In this document: positions 57,835 to 64,000 of the stretch, one piece after another
Position numbering within the stretch: position 1 is the stretch's first letter
Layout: the number at the start of each line of letters is the position of its first letter
DNA from: Phenylobacterium sp. J426
GTDB taxonomy: Bacteria; Pseudomonadota; Alphaproteobacteria; Caulobacterales; Caulobacteraceae
Direction of reading: 5' to 3'
NCBI RefSeq assembly: GCF_024699945.1
Contig: NZ_JAJOMY010000001.1
Coordinates: 1,550,001 to 1,614,000 of the forward strand
DNA: 64,000 nucleotides
Made by a program: the position numbers and the translations under genes
The notes under the pieces: model-generated
What the model was told of the DNA's origin: nothing
The model's database searches: none
What the model saw: the letters and a program-made list of their open reading frames with translations, nothing else

Positions 57835-58518
57835 ATGACTCAGATCCTGATGCCCAAGGCGACCGCCGTCTGGCTGGTGGACAACACGTCGCTGACCTTC
57901 GACCAGATCGCCGATTTCTGCGGCCTGCACCCGCTGGAGGTGAAGGGCATCGCGGACGGCGAGGTGGCGCGCGACATCCGCGGCGCCGACCCGATCGCCA
58001 ACGGCCAGCTCAGCCGCGACGAACTCGACAAGGCCGAGAAGAACGACAAGTACCGCATGGTGGCGCAGAAGAGCCGCCACGCCGAGCTGCTGAAGCCGGT
58101 CAAGAAGGCCCCGCGCTACACGCCGGTGTCGCGTCGTCAGGATCGCCCCGACGCCATCGCCTGGTTCCTGCGCAACCACCCGGAAGTGCCGGACAGCCAG
58201 GTCGCGCGTCTGCTGGGCACCACCAAGGCCACCATCGACCAGGTGCGCAACCGCAGCCACTGGAACAGCGCCAACATCAAGCCGGTGGATCCCGTGACGC
58301 TGGGGCTGGCCACCCAGCTCGAGCTGGACGCCGTGGTCCGCAAGGCCGCGGACAAGCGCGCCAAGGACGCCGCCCGTCGCGGCGAAACCGACCCCGACGG
58401 TCCGACCCTGCGTCCGGCTTCCGAGACCGGGGTGGTGGACGACGAGGATGATCGCGCCGAGGTCGAGCACACCGCCGAGTCGGTGTTCGCCGACGACGTG
58501 GACGGGGACGAAGACTAG
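57835..58518 (+). CDS. trcR: DUF1013 / TrcR-type cell-cycle regulator
   Basis: This 227-residue protein matches the alphaproteobacterial DUF1013 family, named TrcR in Caulobacter. It shows MPKATAVWLVDNTSLTFDQI, GLHPLEVKGIADGEVARDIR, RRQDRPDAIAWFLRNHPEVP and LLGTTKATIDQVRNRSHWNS (HTH-like). The C-terminal tail is acidic (VDDEDDRAEVEH). The family binds RNA polymerase/promoters in the cell-cycle network. The ATG at 57835 begins the conserved region. Confidence 0.9.
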   Translation: MTQILMPKATAVWLVDNTSLTFDQIADFCGLHPLEVKGIADGEVARDIRGADPIANGQLSRDELDKAEKNDKYRMVAQKSRHAELLKPVKKAPRYTPVSRRQDRPDAIAWFLRNHPEVPDSQVARLLGTTKATIDQVRNRSHWNSANIKPVDPVTLGLATQLELDAVVRKAADKRAKDAARRGETDPDGPTLRPASETGVVDDEDDRAEVEHTAESVFADDVDGDED

Positions 58519-58527
58519 GAGCTTCAG

Positions 58528-58658
58528 CCCTCCTCTCTAGGGGAGGGCGGATTCGTGCGAACGCGCGAGCGGGTGGGGAGCCTTGACTGGACGCAGAGCC
58601 GGCCGTTCGTCCCCACCCTGCTCGCTTCGCGAGCTGTCCCTCCCCTGAAGAGGAGGGA
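58528..58658. repeat. Composite REP-like inverted repeat
   Basis: The 20-base arm at 58528-58547 and the 20-base arm at 58638-58657 are complementary at 18 of 20 positions. An inner arm at 58565-58579 (GCGAGCGGGTGGGGA) pairs with 58610-58625. This large cruciform-capable unit lies between trcR and the DUF465 gene and resembles dispersed intergenic REP elements of this group. Confidence 0.75.
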
Positions 58659-58667
58659 CTCCTTGCT

Positions 58668-58841
58668 CTAGTGCACCTGTCCGCGAAGGGTCTCGATCTG
58701 CTCCTTCAGCCTGAGCTTCTGTCGCTTGAGTTCCTTGAGCCTGAGCTCGTCGGCGTACGGCCTGCGCATTTCGTCCTGAATGGCTTGTTCGAGAGACTGG
58801 TGGCGCGATCCGAGTTCACGGATCCGGGCATCTAACGCCAT
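58668..58841 (-). CDS. DUF465 (YdcH-like) small protein
   Basis: This 57-residue protein starts with MALDARIRELGSRHQSLEQA and continues with the charged coiled-coil ELRLKELKRQKLRLKEQIET that marks the DUF465/YdcH family. GAGGAGG lies seven bases before the ATG. The family has a helical hairpin and no known function. A second DUF465 gene lies at 60037-60252, with ubiX between them. Confidence 0.85.
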   Translation of the reverse strand: MALDARIRELGSRHQSLEQAIQDEMRRPYADELRLKELKRQKLRLKEQIETLRGQVH

Positions 58842-58971
58842 GGCTGAAGAGCCTCCTCGCTGGTGGACGGCAGGGAAGTGAACACCCGCTTCCCGGCGCT
58901 GTCAGATCACATATGTTTGCAGCCGGCGGGCGGAAGCTGCGCCGCGGCCTTGGGCGTTGGGGACCTTCCGC

Positions 58972-59575
58972 ATGCCGACACGCGAACGCCTCATCGTGGG
59001 GATCTCCGGCGCCTCAGGCGTCGCCTACGGCCTGCGGGTGCTCGACGCCTGCCGCGATCTTGGGGTGGAAAGCCATCTGGTGGTCAGCCGCTCGGCGGCG
59101 CTCACTCTCGCTGACGAGACCGACATGTCCGTCGCCGAGGTGCAGGCGCGGGCCGACGTCGCGCACAAGGCGACGGATGTCGGGGCCTCGATCGCCTCGG
59201 GTTCGTTCCCGGCGCTCGGCATGATCGTCGCGCCGTGTTCAGTCCGGACGATGAGCGAGATCGCGACCGGCGTGACCTCGTCCCTCCTCACCCGCGCTGC
59301 GGATGTCACCCTCAAGGAGCGACGTACGCTCGTGCTGATGGTTCGCGAGACGCCGCTGCACCTGGGACATCTGCGCACCATGGTGCGGCTGGCCGAGATG
59401 GGGGGCGGTGATCGCACCGCCGCTGCCAGCCTTCTACGCCAAGCCGGCGAGCCTGGAGGAGATGATCGACCAGTCCGTCGGCCGCGCTCTCGATCTCTTC
59501 GGCCTCTCGTGGAAGCCGGTGCGGCGCTGGGGCCAGGATGTGGGGCCGGTCTCGGGCGCCGGCGGCGAGGCCTGA
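58972..59575 (+). CDS. ubiX: Flavin prenyltransferase UbiX (one frame break)
   Basis: UbiX makes prenylated FMN, the cofactor for UbiD decarboxylase in ubiquinone synthesis. The first 140 residues show LIVGISGASGVAYGLRVLDA (FMN phosphate), HLVVSRSAALTLADE, SGSFPALGMIVAPCSVRTMS and LVLMVRETPLHLGHLRTM. The C-terminus (APPLPAFYAKPASLEEMIDQ, VGRALDLFGL) is one frame over. Six G at 59400-59405 where five are expected cause the break. Corrected length is 200 residues. The start is ATG at 58972. Confidence 0.92.
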
Positions 59576-59577
59576 GC

Positions 59578-60021
59578 GTGGACATCTGGGACTGGGCTCT
59601 CGAGGCCTACGGCCGTCCCGGCGTCGCCGACGCCTGCCTCGCGTTGCAGGACGAGCACGGCCAGAACACGCCTCTCCTCCTTTGGGCTGTCTGGGCCGAG
59701 GCGTCCGATCCCGCCCTGCTGGCCCGGGCTGTTCAGGTCGCGCTGTCCTGGGACGCCGTCGCCGTGACCCCGCTGCGCCAAGTCCGCCGGGCCCTGAAGC
59801 CCGCGCATCCCCCGGTGGCCGACGCCGCGCGCGAGGCGTTGCGGGAGGATGTGAAGGCCGCCGAGCTGCGCGCCGAGCGGGTGTTGCTCGAGACGCTTGC
59901 GGCCCTCGGGCCGAGGGGCGGCGGCGCGCCGGCGTTGACGGCGCTCGACGCCGCGAGCCGCGCCTGGGGCAGGGCCATTCCCCGCGACGCGCTGGCTGTA
60001 CTCGCCGGCGCCCTGGGTTAG
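59578..60021 (+). CDS. TIGR02444-family protein
   Basis: This 147-residue acidic helical protein begins with a GTG at 59578, two bases after ubiX. IWDWALEAYGRPGVADACLA, LQDEHGQNTPLLLWAVWAEA and VRRALKPAHPP are typical of the TIGR02444 family found in proteobacteria. No catalytic motif is visible. Co-transcription with ubiX is likely. Confidence 0.82.
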   Translation: MDIWDWALEAYGRPGVADACLALQDEHGQNTPLLLWAVWAEASDPALLARAVQVALSWDAVAVTPLRQVRRALKPAHPPVADAAREALREDVKAAELRAERVLLETLAALGPRGGGAPALTALDAASRAWGRAIPRDALAVLAGALG

Positions 60022-60036
60022 GATCGCGCCGCGGCC

Positions 60037-60252
60037 ATGATCGACTATTCCATCTTCTCCGAAGACGCCCTGTTCGCCCGCCTCCGCGAGCTGCAGCAGG
60101 ACCATGCGGATTTCGACGCCGCGATCCAGGCCCTCGCCGCCACCCCGATGCCCGACCTGCTGCTGATCGGCCGGCTGAAGCGCAAGAAGCTGGCGCTGAA
60201 GGACGAGATCAGCCGCGTCGAGAGCTACCTGACTCCCGACATCATCGCCTAG
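60037..60252 (+). CDS. DUF465 (YdcH-like) small protein
   Basis: This 71-residue member of the DUF465 family shows FARLRELQQDHADFDAAIQA and LLIGRLKRKKLALKDEISRV, giving a helical hairpin. It follows the TIGR02444 gene by 15 bases and ends close to the diguanylate cyclase stop. Confidence 0.87.
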   Translation: MIDYSIFSEDALFARLRELQQDHADFDAAIQALAATPMPDLLLIGRLKRKKLALKDEISRVESYLTPDIIA

Positions 60253-60261
60253 CCGCCGGCT

Positions 60262-60984
60262 CTAGGGCGCGGCGCGCCTGGCCCGCTTGCGCGCGAACAT
60301 CGCCGCGTCGGCCTCGGCCAGCAGCTGTTCCGGCTCGGCCTCGGCGCTGAGCTGGCGGACGCCGTAGCTGAGGTGCAGCGGAGCCGACCACTCGCCGAAC
60401 GCCAGGGGCTGAGACTCGATCGCCCGCACAAGCGACTGGGCCTTGGCCTCGGCCACGGCGTGGTCGGCCTGGACGAGGATGACGCCGAACTCGTCGCCGC
60501 CCAGGCGTCCCACCAGGTCGCTCTCGCGCACATTGGCCTGCAGGCGCTCGGCTACGGCCTGCAGCGCCGCGTCGCCCGCGGCGTGGCCGAAGCGGTCGTT
60601 CACCCGCTTGAAGCCGTCGAGATCGAAGAACACGAGGCTGGCCGGCGAGCCGTAGCGTTGGGCGAAGGTGCGCACGCGCGACAGCTCGCGCAGGAATGCC
60701 CGGCGGTTCAGAAGCGGCGTCAGCGGGTCGCGATCGGCGAGGCCCTCCACCTCGGAAAGCCGGGCCTTCAACCGGCCCACCTCGCCCCGCAGGTCGTCGA
60801 TCTCGCCCAGGAGCGTCTGGACCGCCGCGCGGACCGAGGGCGTCATCTCGACGTCGGCGATCCCCAGGAACGATACGCTGTCAGCCCTCTGAACGGGAGC
60901 TACGGCGCTGCGCTCGGCAGCCTCATGCAATGCGCGGGTGCGGATCTGCGAGAACCGTTCAACGCGGGCGCCGGTGATCTTCAT
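60262..60984 (-). CDS. GGDEF diguanylate cyclase
   Basis: This 240-residue protein makes cyclic di-GMP. The GGDEF domain begins near residue 80 with DPLTPLLNRRAFLRELSR, then VFFDLDGFKRVNDRFGHAAG, and the active-site signature RLGGDEFGVIL. The 60 residues before it form a coiled coil (LLGEIDDLRGEVGRLKARLS) that should dimerise the domain. There is no membrane segment. No RxxD inhibitory site is evident just before GGDEF. It is divergent from purE. Confidence 0.93.
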   Translation of the reverse strand: MKITGARVERFSQIRTRALHEAAERSAVAPVQRADSVSFLGIADVEMTPSVRAAVQTLLGEIDDLRGEVGRLKARLSEVEGLADRDPLTPLLNRRAFLRELSRVRTFAQRYGSPASLVFFDLDGFKRVNDRFGHAAGDAALQAVAERLQANVRESDLVGRLGGDEFGVILVQADHAVAEAKAQSLVRAIESQPLAFGEWSAPLHLSYGVRQLSAEAEPEQLLAEADAAMFARKRARRAAP

Positions 60985-61138
60985 GCTGCGATCTTCATGG
61001 GCGGGCGCCGGATTCCTTTCGCAGAATCAACGCGCGACGAAGGACTTTGGCGAAAGTAGCCGTGCTCGGTTGCCCGCGCAAAGGCGGCGTCTATACTCCG
61101 CGCCCTTCCGGTAGGGGCTGTCAGGACCTGAGCACGAC

Positions 61139-61630
61139 ATGAGCGCAACCGCCGCGCCCGTCGCCATCATCATGGGCAGCCGATCGGACTGGCCGATCCT
61201 GAAGCACGCCGCCGAGCTGCTGGAGGCGCTCGGCGTCGCCTACGAGGCCAAGGTGGTCTCGGCCCATCGCACGCCGGACCGGATGTACGACTTCGCAAAG
61301 ACGGCGAAGGCGCGCGGCGTGAAGGTGATCATCGCCGGCGCGGGCGGCGCCGCGCACCTGCCGGGCATGACCGCATCGCTCACCGACCTGCCGGTGCTGG
61401 GCGTTCCGATCGAGTCCAAGGCGCTGAAGGGCATGGATAGCCTGCTGTCCATCGTCCAGATGCCCGCGGGAATCCCCGTGGGCACGCTGGCCATCGGCGA
61501 GGCGGGCGCGAAGAACGCGGGCATCATGGCCGCCAAGATTCTAGCCCTGTCGGACGACGGCGTGGCCGGGCGGGTCGCCGCCTTCGCCGCGCGGCAGACC
61601 GAAAGCGTCGCTGAAACCGTCGAGGACTGA
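61139..61630 (+). CDS. purE: N5-CAIR mutase (PurE)
   Basis: PurE converts N5-carboxyaminoimidazole ribotide to CAIR in purine synthesis. The 163-residue protein shows [59 protein letters not shown] and [20 protein letters not shown]. It lies 8 bases before purK, so the two form an operon. Confidence 0.96.
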   Translation: MSATAAPVAIIMGSRSDWPILKHAAELLEALGVAYEAKVVSAHRTPDRMYDFAKTAKARGVKVIIAGAGGAAHLPGMTASLTDLPVLGVPIESKALKGMDSLLSIVQMPAGIPVGTLAIGEAGAKNAGIMAAKILALSDDGVAGRVAAFAARQTESVAETVED

Positions 61631-61638
61631 GACCACCC

Positions 61639-62721
61639 ATGGCCGCTTTTCCGCTCCCGCCGGGCTCCGTCATCGGCATCCTGGGTGGAGGGCAGCTCGG
61701 CCGCATGCTGGCCCAAGCCGCCGCCCGCCTGGGGTTCGATGCCGCCATCCTGGAGCGCGAGCACGACGCCCCGGCCGGACGCGTGGCCGCCCGGGTGATC
61801 GAGGGGGCGTATGACGATCCGGATGCGCTCGCCCGCCTGGCCGAAGTCGCCGGCGTCGTCACCTACGAGTTCGAGAACGTGCCCGCCGCCTCCGTGGAGC
61901 GCCTTGTGAGTCTAGGCGCCGAGGTGGCGCCCGGGCCGCGCGCGCTGGCGGTCGCCCAGGACCGCTTCGAGGAGAAGACCTTCCTGAACGCCAACGGCGC
62001 GCCCACCGTGGCCTTCGCCGCCGCCAATACGCCGGACGAGGCCATCGCGGCCGTGACGAGCATCGGCGCGCCGGCGCTCATGAAGACCCGCCGCGAGGGC
62101 TATGACGGCAAGGGCCAGCGCTGGGTCGAGCACGCCGCCGACGCCGCGCGCATCTTCGCCGGACTCGGCTCCGTTCCGGTGATCGTGGAAGCCCCGGCAG
62201 AATTCGTGCGCGAGCTCTCGGTAATCGCCGCCCGCGGCCGCGACGGCTCGACCGCGGTCTATCCGCTGGCCGAGAACCACCACGAACAGGGCATCCTGCG
62301 GCGCAGCCTGGCGCCGGCGCACGCCTCGCCGGCGCTCACGGAGCAGGCCGAACGCATCGCGCGTCGGGTGCTGCAGGGGCTGGAGTACGTCGGCGTGATC
62401 GGTATCGAGCTGTTCGAGCTGAAGGACGGCCGTCTGCTGGTGAACGAGATCGCGCCCCGCGTGCACAACACCGGCCACTGGACGCAGGACGGCTGCGAGG
62501 TGGACCAGTTCGAGCAGCACATCCGCGCCGTCGCCGGCTGGCCGCTCGGGCCCACCGCCGCCACGGCCCGCGTCGAGATGCTGAACCTGCTGGGCGACGA
62601 GGTGGACGGCTGGAAGAAGTTCGCGTCCGAGGCAGAGACCCGCATCCACCTCTACGGTAAACGCGAGGCCAAGCCCGGCCGGAAGATGGGCCACGTGAAC
62701 AAGGTCAAGCCGCTACGCTGA
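61639..62721 (+). CDS. purK: N5-CAIR synthetase (PurK)
   Basis: PurK carboxylates aminoimidazole ribotide with ATP and bicarbonate. The 360-residue ATP-grasp protein shows GILGGGQLGRMLAQAAARLG, TYEFENVPAASVERL, LMKTRREGYDGKGQRWV, YPLAENHHEQGILRRSLAPA and NEIAPRVHNTGHWTQDGCEV. It follows purE. Its stop lies inside the first operator of the next gene pair. Confidence 0.96.
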   Translation: MAAFPLPPGSVIGILGGGQLGRMLAQAAARLGFDAAILEREHDAPAGRVAARVIEGAYDDPDALARLAEVAGVVTYEFENVPAASVERLVSLGAEVAPGPRALAVAQDRFEEKTFLNANGAPTVAFAAANTPDEAIAAVTSIGAPALMKTRREGYDGKGQRWVEHAADAARIFAGLGSVPVIVEAPAEFVRELSVIAARGRDGSTAVYPLAENHHEQGILRRSLAPAHASPALTEQAERIARRVLQGLEYVGVIGIELFELKDGRLLVNEIAPRVHNTGHWTQDGCEVDQFEQHIRAVAGWPLGPTAATARVEMLNLLGDEVDGWKKFASEAETRIHLYGKREAKPGRKMGHVNKVKPLR

Positions 62722-62742
62722 ATGTCAGGTTGACCTGACATT
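62721..62742. promoter_or_regulatory. Operator copy 1 of the membrane-protein/XRE cassette
   Basis: AATGTCAGG and CCTGACATT form a perfect nine-base inverted repeat with a TTGA spacer. It overlaps the purK stop and lies 41 bases before the membrane-protein start. A second copy follows 27 bases downstream, centre to centre. Confidence 0.78.
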
Positions 62743-62749
62743 CCTTGCG

Positions 62750-62769
62750 TGTAAGGTTCTCCTGACATT
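62750..62769. promoter_or_regulatory. Operator copy 2 of the membrane-protein/XRE cassette
   Basis: TGTAAGG, TTCT, CCTGACATT repeats the first operator with one mismatch in the left arm. It ends 14 bases before the start codon and just before the ribosome binding site, so a bound repressor would block initiation. Confidence 0.75.
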
Positions 62770-62783
62770 TGCAGGAGGCCGCC

Positions 62784-63173
62784 ATGGCCATGACCGCCGC
62801 CAACCGTCGCTACGTCCTCCGGACATGGATCTTCATGGGCGCCTACATCGCCCTCAATCTCGGCGCGATGTTCGACATCCTGGATAGCGTTCAACCGCCG
62901 GGAACATGGCTCCTGGCGGCTGCCGTCTCGGCGCAGATCGCGGGTCAGATCTGGGCGACGCTGGCGTTCATCCAGGAAAGCGACGAGTTTGTCCGCGCGC
63001 TCACGGCGAAACGGTTCATCGTCGCGTCCGGCGTGGCGATGTCGCTGTTCAGCTTCTGGGGCTTTCTCGAAAGCTATGCCGCAGCGCCCCACATTCCAGG
63101 CTGGATGATCTATCCGCTGTTCTGGGTGGCGTTCTGCTTCGCCTCGCCCTTCATCCGGTCGACCCGAGCATGA
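62784..63173 (+). CDS. Four-helix membrane protein
   Basis: This 129-residue protein has four hydrophobic segments (around WIFMGAYIALNLGAMF, LLAAAVSAQIAGQIWATLAF, FIVASGVAMSLFSFWGFL, MIYPLFWVAFCFA). CAGGAGG at 62772-62778 sets the ATG at 62784. It overlaps the XRE regulator gene by four bases (ATGA). Pairs of a small membrane protein and an XRE regulator are widespread, but their function is not known. Confidence 0.82.
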   Translation: MAMTAANRRYVLRTWIFMGAYIALNLGAMFDILDSVQPPGTWLLAAAVSAQIAGQIWATLAFIQESDEFVRALTAKRFIVASGVAMSLFSFWGFLESYAAAPHIPGWMIYPLFWVAFCFASPFIRSTRA

Positions 63174-63373
63174 AGAACCGTCTGAAGGAGCTGCGCGCCG
63201 AGCGGGGCTGGACGCAGGCCGACCTGGGCGAGCGGCTGGGCGTCTCGCGTCAGGCGATCATCGCCATCGAGAGCGACAAGCACGATCCGTCGCTGGAGCT
63301 CGCCTACAAGATCGCTGCGCTGTTCGGCGAGCCTGTCGAGGCGATCTTCAACAATCCCTATTCGGCCGGCTGA
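63170..63373 (+). CDS. XRE-family small regulator
   Basis: This 67-residue Cro/C1-type helix-turn-helix protein shows NRLKELRAERGWTQADLGER, LGVSRQAIIAIESDKHDPSL and ELAYKIAALFGEPVEAIF. It is almost only DNA-binding domain. It is translationally coupled to the membrane protein. The two TGTCAGG-type operators just upstream are its probable target, which would make the pair autoregulated. Confidence 0.9.
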   Translation: MKNRLKELRAERGWTQADLGERLGVSRQAIIAIESDKHDPSLELAYKIAALFGEPVEAIFNNPYSAG

Positions 63374-64000
63374 CGGCCGTACCGCATCCGGCTCATCGCC
63401 CCCGCCGCCTGGGTCAGCCAGTCGCCGGGCCTGAAGCCGCCGGTGGCTTTCCACTTCTCGTAGGCCATGACGTTCTCGATCCGCCGGTCGATGAAGTCGA
63501 GGGCGGCCTTGCGACCCGAGGAAAGCCGGATCGCGAAGGCGCCCGTCAGGATGCCGGCCAGGATCGCGCGCTTGGAGTAGTGGTTCTCATCGGTCGCCAC
63601 GTCGCCGGCCCAGCGCCACAGCACGTCGGCGCTCTCCCAGGCGAGCTTGCCGCCCAGGTGAAGATTCTGCGGCAGGGTCAGCCAGCCCAGCCAGCGGCGC
63701 AGCGCCGGCTCATCGGTGGCGGCGGCGTCCAGACGAGCTTCGCAAGCCCGGCGGATGCGTTCGCGGATCTTCAGGCTATCGGGATCAACCTCAGCCAGCA
63801 TCGCCAGCGCCCGCTGGTCGTGACGGCGCGACAGCAGGGCGGCAAGGTCCGCCGGGCCATGCGGCAGCAGGAGCTCGGTCTCGCCGGGCGCCAGGCCGAG
63901 CGCCTTGCCCGCATGCTTCACCATCAGGCGCGTCCAGCCGTGGGCGGGGCTGAGTTTCAACGCCTCGTCCAGGAGCTGCTGTTCGGTGGTTTCGGCCCAG
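63358..64000 (-). CDS. COQ9-family protein (5' end beyond window)
   Basis: At least 213 residues of a COQ9-family protein are visible, entering from the right edge in an open frame (QQLLDEALKLSPAHGWTRLM). Core family features include HGPADLAALLSRRHDQRALA, ALRRWLGWLTLPQNLHLGG, LWRWAGDVATDENHYSKRAI and FIDRRIENVMAYEKWK. COQ9 binds lipid and helps ubiquinone hydroxylation. The true start lies outside the window; the TTG at 63960 is not convincing. It overlaps the convergent XRE gene by 16 bases. Confidence 0.87.
   Translation of the reverse strand, partial: WAETTEQQLLDEALKLSPAHGWTRLMVKHAGKALGLAPGETELLLPHGPADLAALLSRRHDQRALAMLAEVDPDSLKIRERIRRACEARLDAAATDEPALRRWLGWLTLPQNLHLGGKLAWESADVLWRWAGDVATDENHYSKRAILAGILTGAFAIRLSSGRKAALDFIDRRIENVMAYEKWKATGGFRPGDWLTQAAGAMSRMRYGRQPAE

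Overview
The window is GC-rich, densely coded DNA from an alphaproteobacterium, most likely a member of the Caulobacteraceae (Caulobacter/Phenylobacterium type). The lineage call rests on an FzlA-like division protein next to queG, a DUF1013/TrcR-type regulator, a COQ9-family protein, a PriA with a thinned-out zinc module, and a RibBA with a degraded cyclohydrolase half. No rRNA, tRNA, CRISPR array, insertion sequence or prophage was seen.

Layout. 0-13 kb is housekeeping: argE, a rhamnosyltransferase-like gene and rfbC, queG, fzlA, a cation exporter, lpdA, xerC with its DUF484 partner, a small transaldolase, priA and a TerC-type membrane protein. 13.4-25 kb is mixed: an AT-rich intergenic island, a CHAP-domain secreted protein, a large pentapeptide-repeat protein, DUF488, a TetR/MFS pair with a visible operator, a hydrolase, a thioesterase, a cytochrome b/molybdoenzyme pair, two winged-helix regulators, AIM24, VOC and EthD genes. 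25-27.6 kb holds two polyamine-type genes (deoxyhypusine synthase-like and ornithine/lysine decarboxylase). 28-36.5 kb reads as a phosphorus-economy island: phnCDE uptake, Pit phosphate carrier with DUF47 partner, a phosphate-type porin, and an Agt/PlcP-like pair that in other proteobacteria swaps phospholipids for glycolipids. Between plcP and agt lies a TetR DNA-binding domain fused in frame to the glycosyltransferase.

36.5-49 kb has a multidomain redoxin/cytochrome c/copper-monooxygenase/EF-hand lipoprotein, a DUF885 peptidase-like protein, an amino-acid permease, rfbA-rfbD-rfbB, a MATE exporter and a beta-lactamase-family hydrolase. 48.6-55 kb has fatty-acid catabolism genes (enoyl-CoA hydratase, acyl-CoA dehydrogenase, acyl-CoA synthetase) followed by an FMN reductase and ribBA. 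55-64 kb has a serralysin-type RTX protease, trcR, two DUF465 genes, ubiX, a diguanylate cyclase, purEK, a membrane protein/XRE-regulator cassette under two tandem operators, and the end of a COQ9 gene.

Caution on sequence quality. About sixteen single-base frame breaks occur in eleven otherwise well-conserved genes, nearly all inside runs of four to six G or C, and including essential genes (priA, lpdA). I read these as sequence errors, not real pseudogenes, and give each affected gene as one CDS spanning the break.
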